Counted from the first letter of the stretch, positions 17,129-25,124 are shown. The stretch: DNA of 29,571 nucleotides from Hydrogenovibrio sp. UBA654 (GCA_002299585.1 DBOE01000085.1:1-29571), one strand, 5' to 3'. Program-made: numbers and translations. The notes: generated from the letters alone by a model not told the origin.

Positions 17129-18153
17129 ATATGCAAAAAACAAAAACCTTTTTTTTAACACTTTTGCTGTCATTTTTTATAATTTGGCTTTCGGTAGAAG
17201 GATGGGCATTAAAAGTTTTCTTTACAAATCCTATATCTTCAATAAAAGAACAACAAATTGTGCAAATACCGAAAGGTTCATCTACTCAAAAAGTTATCAA
17301 TATCCTTTTAGAAAAACAACTTATAAGAGAGCCAACTTGGTTTAAGTGGCTATTAAAATATCAAGGTAAGACCGATAAAATTAAAGCAGGAGAGATAAAA
17401 ATAAACCCCAAATGGACGGTTAATCAATTAATTGATGCCCTAGTAAAAGGCAAAGAAGTTAGTTATTCTGTTACTATAATTGCGGGAGATACCTTTAAGC
17501 AAGCGTTTAAAAAATTGGTAATAATTGAAAATATTAAACAAGATGTATCCTTAAATGAGCTTACAATCTTAAAAGAAGTGTTCGATATAGATACTTCATT
17601 AGAAGGCATGTTATTACCAGAAACTTATTTTTATAATTCAGGAGAGACGATTAAAAAGTTGCTGCTGCGTTCGTATATTGATTTAAATAACCTATTAGCC
17701 GAGCAATGGCAAAATAGAGAAAAAAATTTACCATTAAAATCTGCTTATGAAGCATTAATTTTAGCCTCAATCGTTGAAAAAGAAACAGCTAAAGCATCTG
17801 AAAGGCCTCTCATTGCAGGTGTATTTATTAATAGGTTAAAAAAACGAATGCGTTTACAAACTGATCCAACAGTTATTTATGGCATGGGAGAAAATTATGC
17901 TGGAGATATTCGCTCAAAAGATTTAATAACCTATACGCCTTATAACACCTATAAAATAAAAGGTTTGCCTCCTACTCCGATTGCTCTAGCTAGTGCAGAA
18001 AGTATTAAAGCCGTTATGCATCCAGAAGTGTCTAATTATTTATATTTTGTAGCTAAAGGCACGGGTGATGGTGGGCATACTTTTTCAAAAACATTAGCTG
18101 AGCACAATAAAGCAGTGCAAGAATATTTAAAAATAAGAAGAAATTATGAATAA
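17125..18153 (+). CDS. mltG: Endolytic murein transglycosylase MltG
   Basis: MltG cleaves nascent peptidoglycan strands at the inner membrane and may set glycan length. The 342-residue protein has one N-terminal membrane helix (about residues 9-25), a LysM-like region (about 44-110) and the YceG domain. The catalytic Glu218 sits in ASIVEKET, the same number as in E. coli, followed by LQTDPTVIYG and YNTYKIKGLPPTPI. It overlaps pabC by 4 bases (ATGA) and tmk by 8. Confidence 0.94.
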   Translation: MNMQKTKTFFLTLLLSFFIIWLSVEGWALKVFFTNPISSIKEQQIVQIPKGSSTQKVINILLEKQLIREPTWFKWLLKYQGKTDKIKAGEIKINPKWTVNQLIDALVKGKEVSYSVTIIAGDTFKQAFKKLVIIENIKQDVSLNELTILKEVFDIDTSLEGMLLPETYFYNSGETIKKLLLRSYIDLNNLLAEQWQNREKNLPLKSAYEALILASIVEKETAKASERPLIAGVFINRLKKRMRLQTDPTVIYGMGENYAGDIRSKDLITYTPYNTYKIKGLPPTPIALASAESIKAVMHPEVSNYLYFVAKGTGDGGHTFSKTLAEHNKAVQEYLKIRRNYE

Positions 18154-18778
18154 TTATAGTGGTAAATTTATCACTCTTGAAGGAATTGAAGGTTCAGGTA
18201 AATCGACTAATCTACAATTTATTAAACATTGGCTGGAAGAAAAAGATATTGCCGTTATTACGACTCGTGAACCTGGAGGAACCAACATTGGCGAAGCGAT
18301 AAGAGAAATTTTATTAAATACCAATAATAAAGAAATGACCGCAGAGACTGAATTAATGTTGATGTTTGCCGCCAGAAACCAGCATCTACAAGAAAAAATA
18401 ATTCCACATCTTGCTACAGGAAAGTGGGTTATCTCCGATAGGTTTACTGATGCAAGTTATGCCTACCAAGGGACGGCTAGAGGAGTGGACTATCAAAAAA
18501 TTTATGAACTTGAACAATGGGTGCAACAAGGGTTTCAGCCAAATATGACTTTTATTTTTGACCTATCTATTGAAGAAGGCATGAAAAGAGTGAAATCTCG
18601 CGGTGAACAAATAGATAGATTTGAGCAGGAACAGGAAGAGTTTTTTGAAAAAGTTAGGCATTCTTATTTACATAGAGCTAACCAATCACCAGCTAGATAT
18701 GCTGTTGTAGATGCTGCTCAATCATTACAAAATGTTCAGCAACAAATTGAAAAATACTTAATTAAACTAACAGAATGA
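18146..18778 (+). CDS. tmk: Thymidylate kinase
   Basis: This enzyme phosphorylates dTMP to dTDP for DNA synthesis. The 210-residue protein has the P-loop EGIEGSGKST (about 13-22), the TREPGGT segment, the DRF motif (SDRFTDASYAYQG) and a lid region with SRGEQIDRFEQE. It overlaps mltG by 8 bases and holB by 4, the mltG-tmk-holB order found in E. coli. Confidence 0.96.
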   Translation: MNNYSGKFITLEGIEGSGKSTNLQFIKHWLEEKDIAVITTREPGGTNIGEAIREILLNTNNKEMTAETELMLMFAARNQHLQEKIIPHLATGKWVISDRFTDASYAYQGTARGVDYQKIYELEQWVQQGFQPNMTFIFDLSIEEGMKRVKSRGEQIDRFEQEQEEFFEKVRHSYLHRANQSPARYAVVDAAQSLQNVQQQIEKYLIKLTE

Positions 18779-19776
18779 GTATCTTAACAATGTATCCTTG
18801 GTTAAAAAAACAATATTTGCAATGGCAACAACAGTTAAATCGTTTAAGCCATGCCTATTTATTGGCAGGAGTTGACGGCATAGGCTTAACTGATTTTGCC
18901 CAACAAATGTCCAAAGATATTTTATGCAAAAAAACTGGGCTTTTAGCTTGTAATGATTGCTCAGCTTGTAATTTATTTAGTAAAAACAATCACCCAGATT
19001 TTTTTCATCTAACAACGCTAGAAAATAAAAAAGAAATATCTATCGATCAAGTGAGAGAATTAAATAAAAAACTCTTTGCAACCTCTCATCAAGGAGGTTA
19101 TAAAGTTGCACTTATTGAGCTAGCAGAAAAACTAAATATATCCTCTTTTAATGCTCTGCTGAAAACTCTTGAAGAACCTCCTGCACAAACCATAATTATT
19201 TTAACTAGCTACCAAAAAGGCAGAATACCTGCAACTATTTTAAGTCGTTGCCGAAAAATAGACTTTACTACCCCAACTTTAATCGACAGTATTAATTGGT
19301 TGCAGCAAAATTTACCACAAGCAGATCAAGCTTTATTAAAAAAGAGCTTAAGAGTAAACTGGCTAGCACCATTAAACGCTAAACAATGGATAGAAACAAA
19401 ACAATTTATCCAAGAAAAAGATTGGCAAGACGGTTTAAAATCGCTACTTGAAAGTCGCAGTTCAGTTGCTCAGCTAGTAGCTAAATGGTTGAAGTATGAA
19501 ACTCCAGAGGTGGTATTTGATTATTTTTATCTGTGGTCTATTGCAAGAGTTAGGGCCGCACAATATCAACGAAGAATAGAGTTTAATCCCAATTGGTTCG
19601 TGTTTCAAAAAATGATTTTGCAAGCTCGTAGTATTTGGCAACAAAATGCCAATAAAGAGCTATTATTAGAAGCAGTTTGTTTAGCTTGGCAACAGCATCA
19701 ATTACCAAATTTCAATCCGCAGTCTAATTTATTTATTATTCTTAAAGGCAATTTTATTAGAGGTACCAATATTTAA
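18775..19776 (+). CDS. holB: DNA polymerase III delta-prime subunit
   Basis: Delta-prime is the stator of the clamp loader. The 333-residue protein has a degenerate P-loop (GVDGIGLTDFAQ, no GKT), normal for delta-prime, four zinc-ligand cysteines (Cys51, 59, 62 and 65), the SIDQVREL segment, LLKTLEEPPAQT and the SRC motif (LSRCRKIDF) that acts on ATP of a neighbouring subunit. It starts within the tmk stop and shares one base with tatD. The pilZ-type gene often found between holB and tatD in pseudomonads is absent. Confidence 0.92.
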   Translation: MSILTMYPWLKKQYLQWQQQLNRLSHAYLLAGVDGIGLTDFAQQMSKDILCKKTGLLACNDCSACNLFSKNNHPDFFHLTTLENKKEISIDQVRELNKKLFATSHQGGYKVALIELAEKLNISSFNALLKTLEEPPAQTIIILTSYQKGRIPATILSRCRKIDFTTPTLIDSINWLQQNLPQADQALLKKSLRVNWLAPLNAKQWIETKQFIQEKDWQDGLKSLLESRSSVAQLVAKWLKYETPEVVFDYFYLWSIARVRAAQYQRRIEFNPNWFVFQKMILQARSIWQQNANKELLLEAVCLAWQQHQLPNFNPQSNLFIILKGNFIRGTNI

Positions 19777-20549
19777 TGATTATAGACTCCCATTGTCACC
19801 TAGATATACTGCCAAAAGAATTTGGCAGCAGTGAGCAAATTATCGCAACCGCACATGAATATGATGTAACTGGCATGATGTGTATTGCTATCAACCCAGA
19901 GAAGTGGCAAGACATTATTGAGCTAACCAATAAACATCATAATGTTTATGCGGCAATTGGTATACACCCATGTGAAGCTAAAGAGGTAAAGATTAGTGAT
20001 GCAGAACTCTTAAAAGTTGCCAGTAACCCTAAAGTGTTAGCTATTGGAGAAGTAGGGTTAGACTACTTTCACTATGATATAGAAAAAGAAGATATTTTAT
20101 GGCAACAAAATCGTTTTAGACAAATGATTAAAATAGCCAAACAATTAAAAAAACCACTAGTAATCCATACCCGTAATTCAACCGAAGATTGTTTAAGAAT
20201 TTTGCAAGAAGAGGGGGCCCAAGAAGTGGGTGGTATTATGCACTGTTTTGTTGAAAGTTTAGCTGTAGCGCAGAAAGCTATTAAACTAGGCTTTTACATT
20301 TCTTTTTCAGGAATTTTAACTTTTAAAAATGCCACAGAAATAAAAGAGGTAGCTAAAGCTTTACCTCTAGATAAGATTTTAGTAGAAACCGATGCCCCAT
20401 ATTTAGCTCCGGTGCCATTTAGAGGCAAACAAAACCAACCCGCTTACACTAAGTTTGTAGTAGAAGAATTAGCTAGATTAAAAGGTTTAAGCTATCAGCA
20501 ACTAGCCAAACAAACAACGACAAACTTTAATAGGCTATTTAATTTATGA
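19776..20549 (+). CDS. tatD: TatD family metal-dependent deoxyribonuclease
   Basis: This TIM-barrel metal hydrolase of the TatD/YcfH group has reported DNase activity. The 257-residue protein has the metal ligands HCHLD (His6, His8), AIGEVGLDYF (Glu), VIHTRNS (His), IMHCF (His) and VETDAPYL (Asp). The position after holB points to the YcfH subgroup. It overlaps both neighbours (1 and 4 bases). Confidence 0.92.
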   Translation: MIIDSHCHLDILPKEFGSSEQIIATAHEYDVTGMMCIAINPEKWQDIIELTNKHHNVYAAIGIHPCEAKEVKISDAELLKVASNPKVLAIGEVGLDYFHYDIEKEDILWQQNRFRQMIKIAKQLKKPLVIHTRNSTEDCLRILQEEGAQEVGGIMHCFVESLAVAQKAIKLGFYISFSGILTFKNATEIKEVAKALPLDKILVETDAPYLAPVPFRGKQNQPAYTKFVVEELARLKGLSYQQLAKQTTTNFNRLFNL

Positions 20550-22321
20550 ATAATTCTCATTACACTTGGCAAAGAATTTACCAACTAGTTGTTCGCCATA
20601 AAAAACGCCTTATTCAAGCTAATATAATTGCATTTTTTGCTATGTTAGTTACAGTCCCTTTACCGCTACTGTTACCATTATTAGTAGATGAAGTTTTATT
20701 AAATCAGCCAGGAAAAGTAGTAGGGCTTATTAACTATTTTATTCCAAATGATTGGCAAACAGCTATTGGTTATATTGCAATAGTAACCCTACTAACCATC
20801 TTATTAAGATCTTTAGGGTTAATTTTAGGTGTTTGGCAGGTACAACAATTCACAATAATTTCCAAACAGGTGTCACACGCTATTCGTATCGATTTACTAG
20901 CAAAAATAAAAAATGTTGCCATGAGTCGCTACGAAAAAATGGGTACGGGTAGTGTAACTGCAACCATGGTTAATGATGTAAACACCATCGATCTATTTTT
21001 AGGGGCAACAGTTAGCAAAGCCATTATTGCAATTATTACCCTAGTAGGGGTGAGTATAGTTTTATTGTGGTTACATTGGCAATTAGCCCTATTTATTTTA
21101 TTGTTAAATCCTCTTGTGGTATTTTTTACAGTAAAAATGGGTTATAAAGTAAAAACCCTCAAAAAAGACGAAAATACAGCAGTTGATGCTTTTCAACAAG
21201 CATTGTCTGAAACCCTAGATGCCTTGCAACAAGTAAGAACTTCCAGTAAAGAAAATACATTTTTTAACTATATAAACCAAAAATCAGCAGAGATAAAAAG
21301 TCACTCTGAAGCTTTTAGTTGGAAATCCGATGCTGCCAGCAGAATATCCTTTTTTATATTTTTAATAGGCTTTGACGTTTTTCGTGGCATAAGCATGCTA
21401 ATGGTTATATTTTCAGGGCTAAGTATTGGTGAAATGATGGCCGTGCTTGGTTATCTATGGTTTATGATGGGACCAATTCAAGAAATACTCGCTATTCAAT
21501 ATAGCTACAGTGCAGGTTCAGGAGCATTGCAAAGAATAAACCAAGTATTAGACCTAGAGCAAGAACCAGTTTACTCGCTAGTAGGTCAAAATCCATTTAG
21601 CAAAGATCAAGTAAGTGTGCAAGTAAAAAATTTATATTTTACTTATCCAAGCAAACAAAAACCAGTATTAAACAACTTAACCTTTACAATAAAAGCAGGA
21701 GAAAAACTAGCTTTTGTTGGTGCAAGTGGGGGGGGTAAGACCACATTAGTGCAACTATTATTAGGTTTTTACCAAGCAGATTCAGGATCAATACTATACA
21801 ATCAAAAACCAATACACGAAATAGGTCAAGTATTAGTTAGAAAAAATGTAGCTACAGTCTTACAACATCCCGTGTTGTTTCATCAATCAATTAGATTTAA
21901 TTTAACGATGGGTACAGATATTAGTGACGAAAAACTATGGCAAGCCCTAGATATGGCACAACTAACTATAGTGATTGAAGGTTTAGAGAAAAAACTAGAT
22001 TCAATAGTAGGCAGAAATGGCATAAAATTATCAGGAGGACAGCGTCAAAGACTAGCTATAGCCAGAATGATATTGCAAGACCCAAAAATAGTAATAATGG
22101 ATGAGGCTACCTCTGCACTAGACATGGAAACCGAAAGAAAATTTTACCAAGATTTAGAGCCTTTTTTAGCCAATAGAACAACATTAATAGTGGCACACAG
22201 ATTAAGTTCAATAAAACAAGCAGACAGAATACTAGTGTTTGAAGATGGACATATTATCGAGTCAGGAAGCCACGACGACTTGTTGCAAGCTGGTGGAACC
22301 TACCAACGGCTTTATAAATAA
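20546..22321 (+). CDS. ABC exporter, fused membrane and ATPase domains
   Basis: This 591-residue half-transporter is of the ABCB/MsbA-like type and would work as a homodimer in the inner membrane. The membrane part (about residues 18-310) has roughly six hydrophobic helices. The ATPase part has Walker A GASGGGKTT (about 392-400), Q-loop LQHPV, signature LSGGQRQRLAIAR (about 495), Walker B IVIMDEATSALD and H-loop IVAHRLSS. The substrate cannot be assigned; MsbA-type lipid A flipping is one option but no lpxK follows. A G8 run (21728-21735) lies in the Walker A codons. It is the last gene of the coupled run and overlaps tatD by 4 bases. Confidence 0.88.
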   Translation: MNNSHYTWQRIYQLVVRHKKRLIQANIIAFFAMLVTVPLPLLLPLLVDEVLLNQPGKVVGLINYFIPNDWQTAIGYIAIVTLLTILLRSLGLILGVWQVQQFTIISKQVSHAIRIDLLAKIKNVAMSRYEKMGTGSVTATMVNDVNTIDLFLGATVSKAIIAIITLVGVSIVLLWLHWQLALFILLLNPLVVFFTVKMGYKVKTLKKDENTAVDAFQQALSETLDALQQVRTSSKENTFFNYINQKSAEIKSHSEAFSWKSDAASRISFFIFLIGFDVFRGISMLMVIFSGLSIGEMMAVLGYLWFMMGPIQEILAIQYSYSAGSGALQRINQVLDLEQEPVYSLVGQNPFSKDQVSVQVKNLYFTYPSKQKPVLNNLTFTIKAGEKLAFVGASGGGKTTLVQLLLGFYQADSGSILYNQKPIHEIGQVLVRKNVATVLQHPVLFHQSIRFNLTMGTDISDEKLWQALDMAQLTIVIEGLEKKLDSIVGRNGIKLSGGQRQRLAIARMILQDPKIVIMDEATSALDMETERKFYQDLEPFLANRTTLIVAHRLSSIKQADRILVFEDGHIIESGSHDDLLQAGGTYQRLYK

Positions 22322-22374
22322 TTTTATCTTTCTAGAAGTTACAAGTATTACTAGCACTTACATAGAATTATTTG

Positions 22375-22408
22375 CTTAGATTACTTGCGTTTAATACGCT
22401 AATCTAAG
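22375..22408. terminator. Hairpin between the convergent exporter and soxA genes
   Basis: CTTAGATTA (22375-22383) pairs with TAATCTAAG (22400-22408), with an inner GCGT/ACGC stem and a three-base bulge. No T-run on either side, so any terminator role is uncertain; the position between two gene ends supports a bidirectional stop or 3'-end stabiliser. Confidence 0.45.
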
Positions 22409-22422
22409 CGTTAAAATAAATA

Positions 22423-23247
22423 TTATTCCCTATATCCAGGTCCATCAATCTCAATTCCATTTGACATATAAGCTTGAAAAAATTCTAAGTTTCTATAAGT
22501 CTCAGATTGAGGTTTAAATGGTGTCGCACGCATGTTTTTTTGGCAACCACGGTAGCGACGATGTAATGTGCCTAGGTTCTGCCATTTGCCTCTAAACACT
22601 GGAAAGTGACTTGTATGACCTATATTAGGTGACAATAAATTAGCTCTTACTTTTTTCCCTGAGTTATAGGTATGGCACTTTGCACAAGATAAGTTAAATT
22701 GACCACGGGGTTGAGTATAAAATTGTTGACCATCTAAAAATGCTTTTTTATCTCCTTCAGAAATTATTTGTACATTAATTTTTTTGTCACGAGAGTTATA
22801 GGCATAAAAAGCTGATAATTGAGCTATTTTACCTTTTTCCCATCCGAAGGGTTGTAATCCAGCTTTTGTTCGGCATTTATTAATTTCATTTTCAAGAGTT
22901 TCAACCTGGTTAGTTGTATTATTAAATAATGGATATTTAACACGTACCTGTTCTATATCATTACCAAAGCATTTTTCATATATATCTTGATCTTTATAAT
23001 AGAGTTCTTCACCGATATCTATGGCATCTAAATATGGAGGAAAATCCTCTACGGCCTCCCATTGAGAATATTTATCTGCTGAGTAGTTATAAGCACCAAG
23101 TTTATAATTTTCAAATTTAATATCAGGGTGTTTCTTTTTAAAATAATCAACAAGTAGTTGACGACTTTGTTCAGGATCCACTGTGCTAGTACTTGCAATC
23201 GTAACCGTCGTGGTTAGAGTTAAGGCGATAAGCAATGTTTTTTTCAT
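22423..23247 (-). CDS. soxA: SoxA, c-type cytochrome of thiosulfate oxidation
   Basis: With SoxX, SoxA oxidatively joins thiosulfate to the SoxY cysteine in the periplasm. The 274-residue protein has a signal peptide (LLIALTLTTTVTIAS), one heme site CAKCH (Cys188, Cys191, His192) and the conserved Cys235 (RRYRGCQ), the heme-ligand and catalytic Cys in this family. The region of the first heme of diheme SoxA has only Cys93 and Cys125, probably a disulfide, so this is a monoheme SoxA. AAGGGGAA lies before the ATG. It is split from soxXYZ by 470 bases, which suggests a separate promoter. Confidence 0.95.
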   Translation of the reverse strand: MKKTLLIALTLTTTVTIASTSTVDPEQSRQLLVDYFKKKHPDIKFENYKLGAYNYSADKYSQWEAVEDFPPYLDAIDIGEELYYKDQDIYEKCFGNDIEQVRVKYPLFNNTTNQVETLENEINKCRTKAGLQPFGWEKGKIAQLSAFYAYNSRDKKINVQIISEGDKKAFLDGQQFYTQPRGQFNLSCAKCHTYNSGKKVRANLLSPNIGHTSHFPVFRGKWQNLGTLHRRYRGCQKNMRATPFKPQSETYRNLEFFQAYMSNGIEIDGPGYRE

Positions 23248-23287
23248 ATTTTTCCCCTTGATGAAAAATCATTTGTTAAAGATATTT

Positions 23288-23293
23288 ATTATA
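23288..23293 (-). promoter_or_regulatory. Possible -10 box of soxA
   Basis: The minus strand reads TATAAT about 40 bases before the soxA ATG. The base set 17 positions upstream (CTGGCT, 23311-23316) is a poor -35 and is the edge of a long inverted repeat, which would fit a promoter that needs an activator. Confidence 0.35.
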
Positions 23294-23307
23294 TTTTTAT
23301 AGTACAT

Positions 23308-23391
23308 TTTAGCCAGTAAAAAATAATTGGCTATTTAGGTGTCTCCTTAAGGAGCCTCTGAACAACCGCCAATTATTTTTTATTGGCTAAA
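23308..23391. repeat. Long inverted repeat just upstream of soxA
   Basis: Two 24-base arms (23308-23331 and 23368-23391) are inverted copies with a single difference: GCCAGTAAAAAATAATTGGC against GCCAATTATTTTTTATTGGC plus TTTA/TAAA ends. The 36-base centre holds the perfect palindrome CTCCTTAAGGAG (23343-23354). The whole unit could form a cruciform or a long hairpin in the soxA leader or a read-through transcript. Confidence 0.85.
23340..23363 (-). repeat. CTCCTTAAG repeat, inverted copy
   Basis: Read on the minus strand: GTTCAGAGGCTCCTTAAG, then GAGACA. It matches the two direct copies at 23495-23518 and 23679-23700 over TTCAG-R-G and CCTTAAG. Confidence 0.6.
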
Positions 23392-23414
23392 TATACGACA
23401 ACTTCCGTAAAATT

Positions 23415-23461
23415 CGACGCAATAGCTAGCTATTACGACGCATTTAACGAAAAATGACGCA
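23415..23461. promoter_or_regulatory. Three GACGCA boxes at about 20-base spacing
   Basis: GACGCA occurs at 23416-23421, 23437-23442 and 23456-23461, that is 21 and 19 bases apart, about two helical turns. The first two frame the perfect 14-base palindrome AATAGCTAGCTATT (23421-23434). The set lies about 170-215 bases upstream of the soxA start. This arrangement resembles operator sites for a regulator, which is an inference. Confidence 0.5.
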
Positions 23462-23494
23462 TATTTTTTCTTAGTAAAATTCTAATCGCGACTA

Positions 23495-23518
23495 TTCAGG
23501 GACTCCTTAAGTAGCCCC
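23495..23518 (+). repeat. CTCCTTAAG repeat, direct copy
   Basis: Reads TTCAGGGACTCCTTAAG followed by TAGCCCC. Shares TTCAGRG and CCTTAAG with the other copies in the soxA-soxZ gap. Confidence 0.6.
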
Positions 23519-23592
23519 TCTCTAAAGAAAAATCGATTAACTAAGGTTAATTTACTCTAGTAAAAAATGCCAATATTTTTATTACATATGGT

Positions 23593-23629
23593 TTAGCCGT
23601 AATAGTTAACTTTTAACTATTACGGCTAA
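23593..23629. repeat. Perfect 17-bp hairpin downstream of soxZ
   Basis: TTAGCCGTAATAGTTAA (23593-23609) and TTAACTATTACGGCTAA (23613-23629) are exact inverted copies around a 3-base centre. It lies about 90 bases past the soxZ stop on the minus strand. No T-run follows on either strand, so it could be a processing or stability element at the soxXYZ 3' end rather than a standard terminator. Confidence 0.85.
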
Positions 23630-23678
23630 CCTCAAAAATAGCAACATTTTTTATTGAGTTTAAGCTAAATCTTAGTTA

Positions 23679-23700
23679 TTCAGAGCCCCTTAAGAGAAGG
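23679..23700 (+). repeat. CTCCTTAAG repeat, divergent direct copy
   Basis: Reads TTCAGAGCCCCTTAAGAG next to the soxZ 3' end. It has one base fewer between TTCAGAG and CCTTAAG than the other copies. Confidence 0.5.
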
Positions 23701-23717
23701 AAAATAATAGGATTCAA

Positions 23718-24029
23718 TTATTTAAGTTTAATTTTTTTAGAACCCTTATCACCCGTGTTATCAGAAAGATTTATATTAATTTCGTCACCTTTCTCTGCTT
23801 TTATTCTGATTCCCATGTATGGGTTAGCAGAAACCGCACCAGACCATTGGGCATCAACAGCTTTTTTACCATTTACAGTAACTTCTACTGTATCTATAAA
23901 CTTAGCAGGAAAAGGCTTGCCAGTTTTTTTATCCACTCTTACACCAGATTCCATTGGGTGCTTTATTAGGGCTTTTATATCTGCAATTCCACCCTTTGTT
24001 TTTCCGCGCATTCTAATTTTAATAGACAT
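23718..24029 (-). CDS. soxZ: SoxZ, sulfur carrier partner
   Basis: SoxZ pairs with SoxY to form the periplasmic carrier to which sulfur intermediates stay bound. The 103-residue, all-beta protein has the typical opening IKIRMRGKTKGG, the IKALIKHPMESGVR segment, and ends with a Lys-rich tail (GSKKIKLK). It has no signal peptide, as expected, because it is exported together with SoxY. AAGGAG precedes the ATG, and soxY ends 37 bases upstream. Confidence 0.95.
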   Translation of the reverse strand: MSIKIRMRGKTKGGIADIKALIKHPMESGVRVDKKTGKPFPAKFIDTVEVTVNGKKAVDAQWSGAVSANPYMGIRIKAEKGDEININLSDNTGDKGSKKIKLK

Positions 24030-24066
24030 GTATTTCTCCTTTAAATTTTAGGTAGGGGTGAGGCTT

Positions 24067-24534
24067 TTAACCACCACACCCACCAATTGTTACTTTAACT
24101 TCTTGCTCTGTTTTAAGCAACTTACCACCTGCTTTAACAATAGCCATAACATTTTGTGTTTCACCCATTTTTATGCGAGCAGATACATAACCAATAGCAG
24201 GCCCTGCAAAACTATATTCGCAAACTAAAGGTAGTGGGTTTTTGCTTGCAAATATAGCAATAGATTCAACACCTGACATTTTTGACACATCAACCGTAAC
24301 AGGGGTTACAGCACCATTTTCTGCAATAGAAGGTGCTTTAAGTATTATGTCTCCAGAGTTAGAAGTTGAAGATGATCCAAACATACTAGCTATTGCATCA
24401 TCAATTTTTTTTGCTTTAAAAGCTTTAGAATTCCAATCAGCTAAAACTGTTGAAGGTGTTAAAAGACCAGCATTTACTGCTACTGCTGTTGCTCCTGTTG
24501 CTAATGTCCCTTTAAGGAAAGATCTACGTTTCAT
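24067..24534 (-). CDS. soxY: SoxY, sulfur carrier protein
   Basis: SoxY carries thiosulfate-derived sulfur on a C-terminal cysteine. The 155-residue protein has a Tat signal peptide (MKRRSFLKGTLATGA) cut near residue 32 and ends with the GGCGG motif that holds the carrier Cys. It lies between soxX (36-base gap) and soxZ (37-base gap), one operon. Confidence 0.96.
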   Translation of the reverse strand: MKRRSFLKGTLATGATAVAVNAGLLTPSTVLADWNSKAFKAKKIDDAIASMFGSSSTSNSGDIILKAPSIAENGAVTPVTVDVSKMSGVESIAIFASKNPLPLVCEYSFAGPAIGYVSARIKMGETQNVMAIVKAGGKLLKTEQEVKVTIGGCGG

Positions 24535-24570
24535 TAGGTTTTAAACTCCCGTTTAAAGTATTTAAAAAAA

Positions 24571-24942
24571 TTACAATTGGTAAATAAAATCAACTATTTG
24601 GTCGATTTCTTTATCTGTAAGTATACCATTTTGTCCGAATGGCGGCATCATGCTGTCAAGAACCAATGTATCAGGTTTTCCCCAAAGTTTATCAACTAGT
24701 TTTTGTCGATCAGGATAGCGTAGTTTCATTGCCACAATCATAGGGCCAATGGTTCCAGCTAATTTCCCACCTTTCATCGCATGACAGGCAAGGCAATTAC
24801 CTTTTGACCTTGAAAAAGCTAGTTCTTTCCCGACTTCTATAGAAGATCCTTCAGCAGAGTTAGCTGTTAAAGGGATTCCAATAATAGAAACCGACGAAAT
24901 TGCAATAACCATGAGTAATTGCATTGATCTTGATTTTATCAC
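24571..24942 (-). CDS. soxX: SoxX, c-type cytochrome of thiosulfate oxidation
   Basis: SoxX is the small heme subunit of SoxAX and receives the electrons. The 123-residue protein has a signal peptide (LLMVIAISSVSIIGIPLTANSA), one heme site CLACH (50-54) and a likely axial Met99 in SMMPPFG. The start is GTG 24942 with AGGAG 8 bases upstream. It opens the soxXYZ operon; its promoter should lie in the 182 bases before it, where no strong consensus was found. Confidence 0.95.
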   Translation of the reverse strand: MIKSRSMQLLMVIAISSVSIIGIPLTANSAEGSSIEVGKELAFSRSKGNCLACHAMKGGKLAGTIGPMIVAMKLRYPDRQKLVDKLWGKPDTLVLDSMMPPFGQNGILTDKEIDQIVDFIYQL

Positions 24943-25124
24943 TTTTACTTCTCCTAAAACATTTTTACATATATTTATTGTTTTAATATTAAATAATATT
25001 GTTCATAAAAACATTATTTCCTGCAAGGGTAGGTTACTAGCGTATAAGTTTATTAGCAAGTGTTTTATGGTATTTGTCTATTATATTATTTTATAGCGAC
25101 TTAAATTTTTTTTATAGGTGTTGG

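Noticed and set aside
20752..20952. Small frame inside the ABC exporter
   Set aside because: Out-of-frame shadow of the membrane domain with no start signal.
23755..24544. Open frames on the plus strand opposite soxZ and soxY
   Set aside because: They are antisense shadows of clearly recognised sox genes and have no family features of their own.
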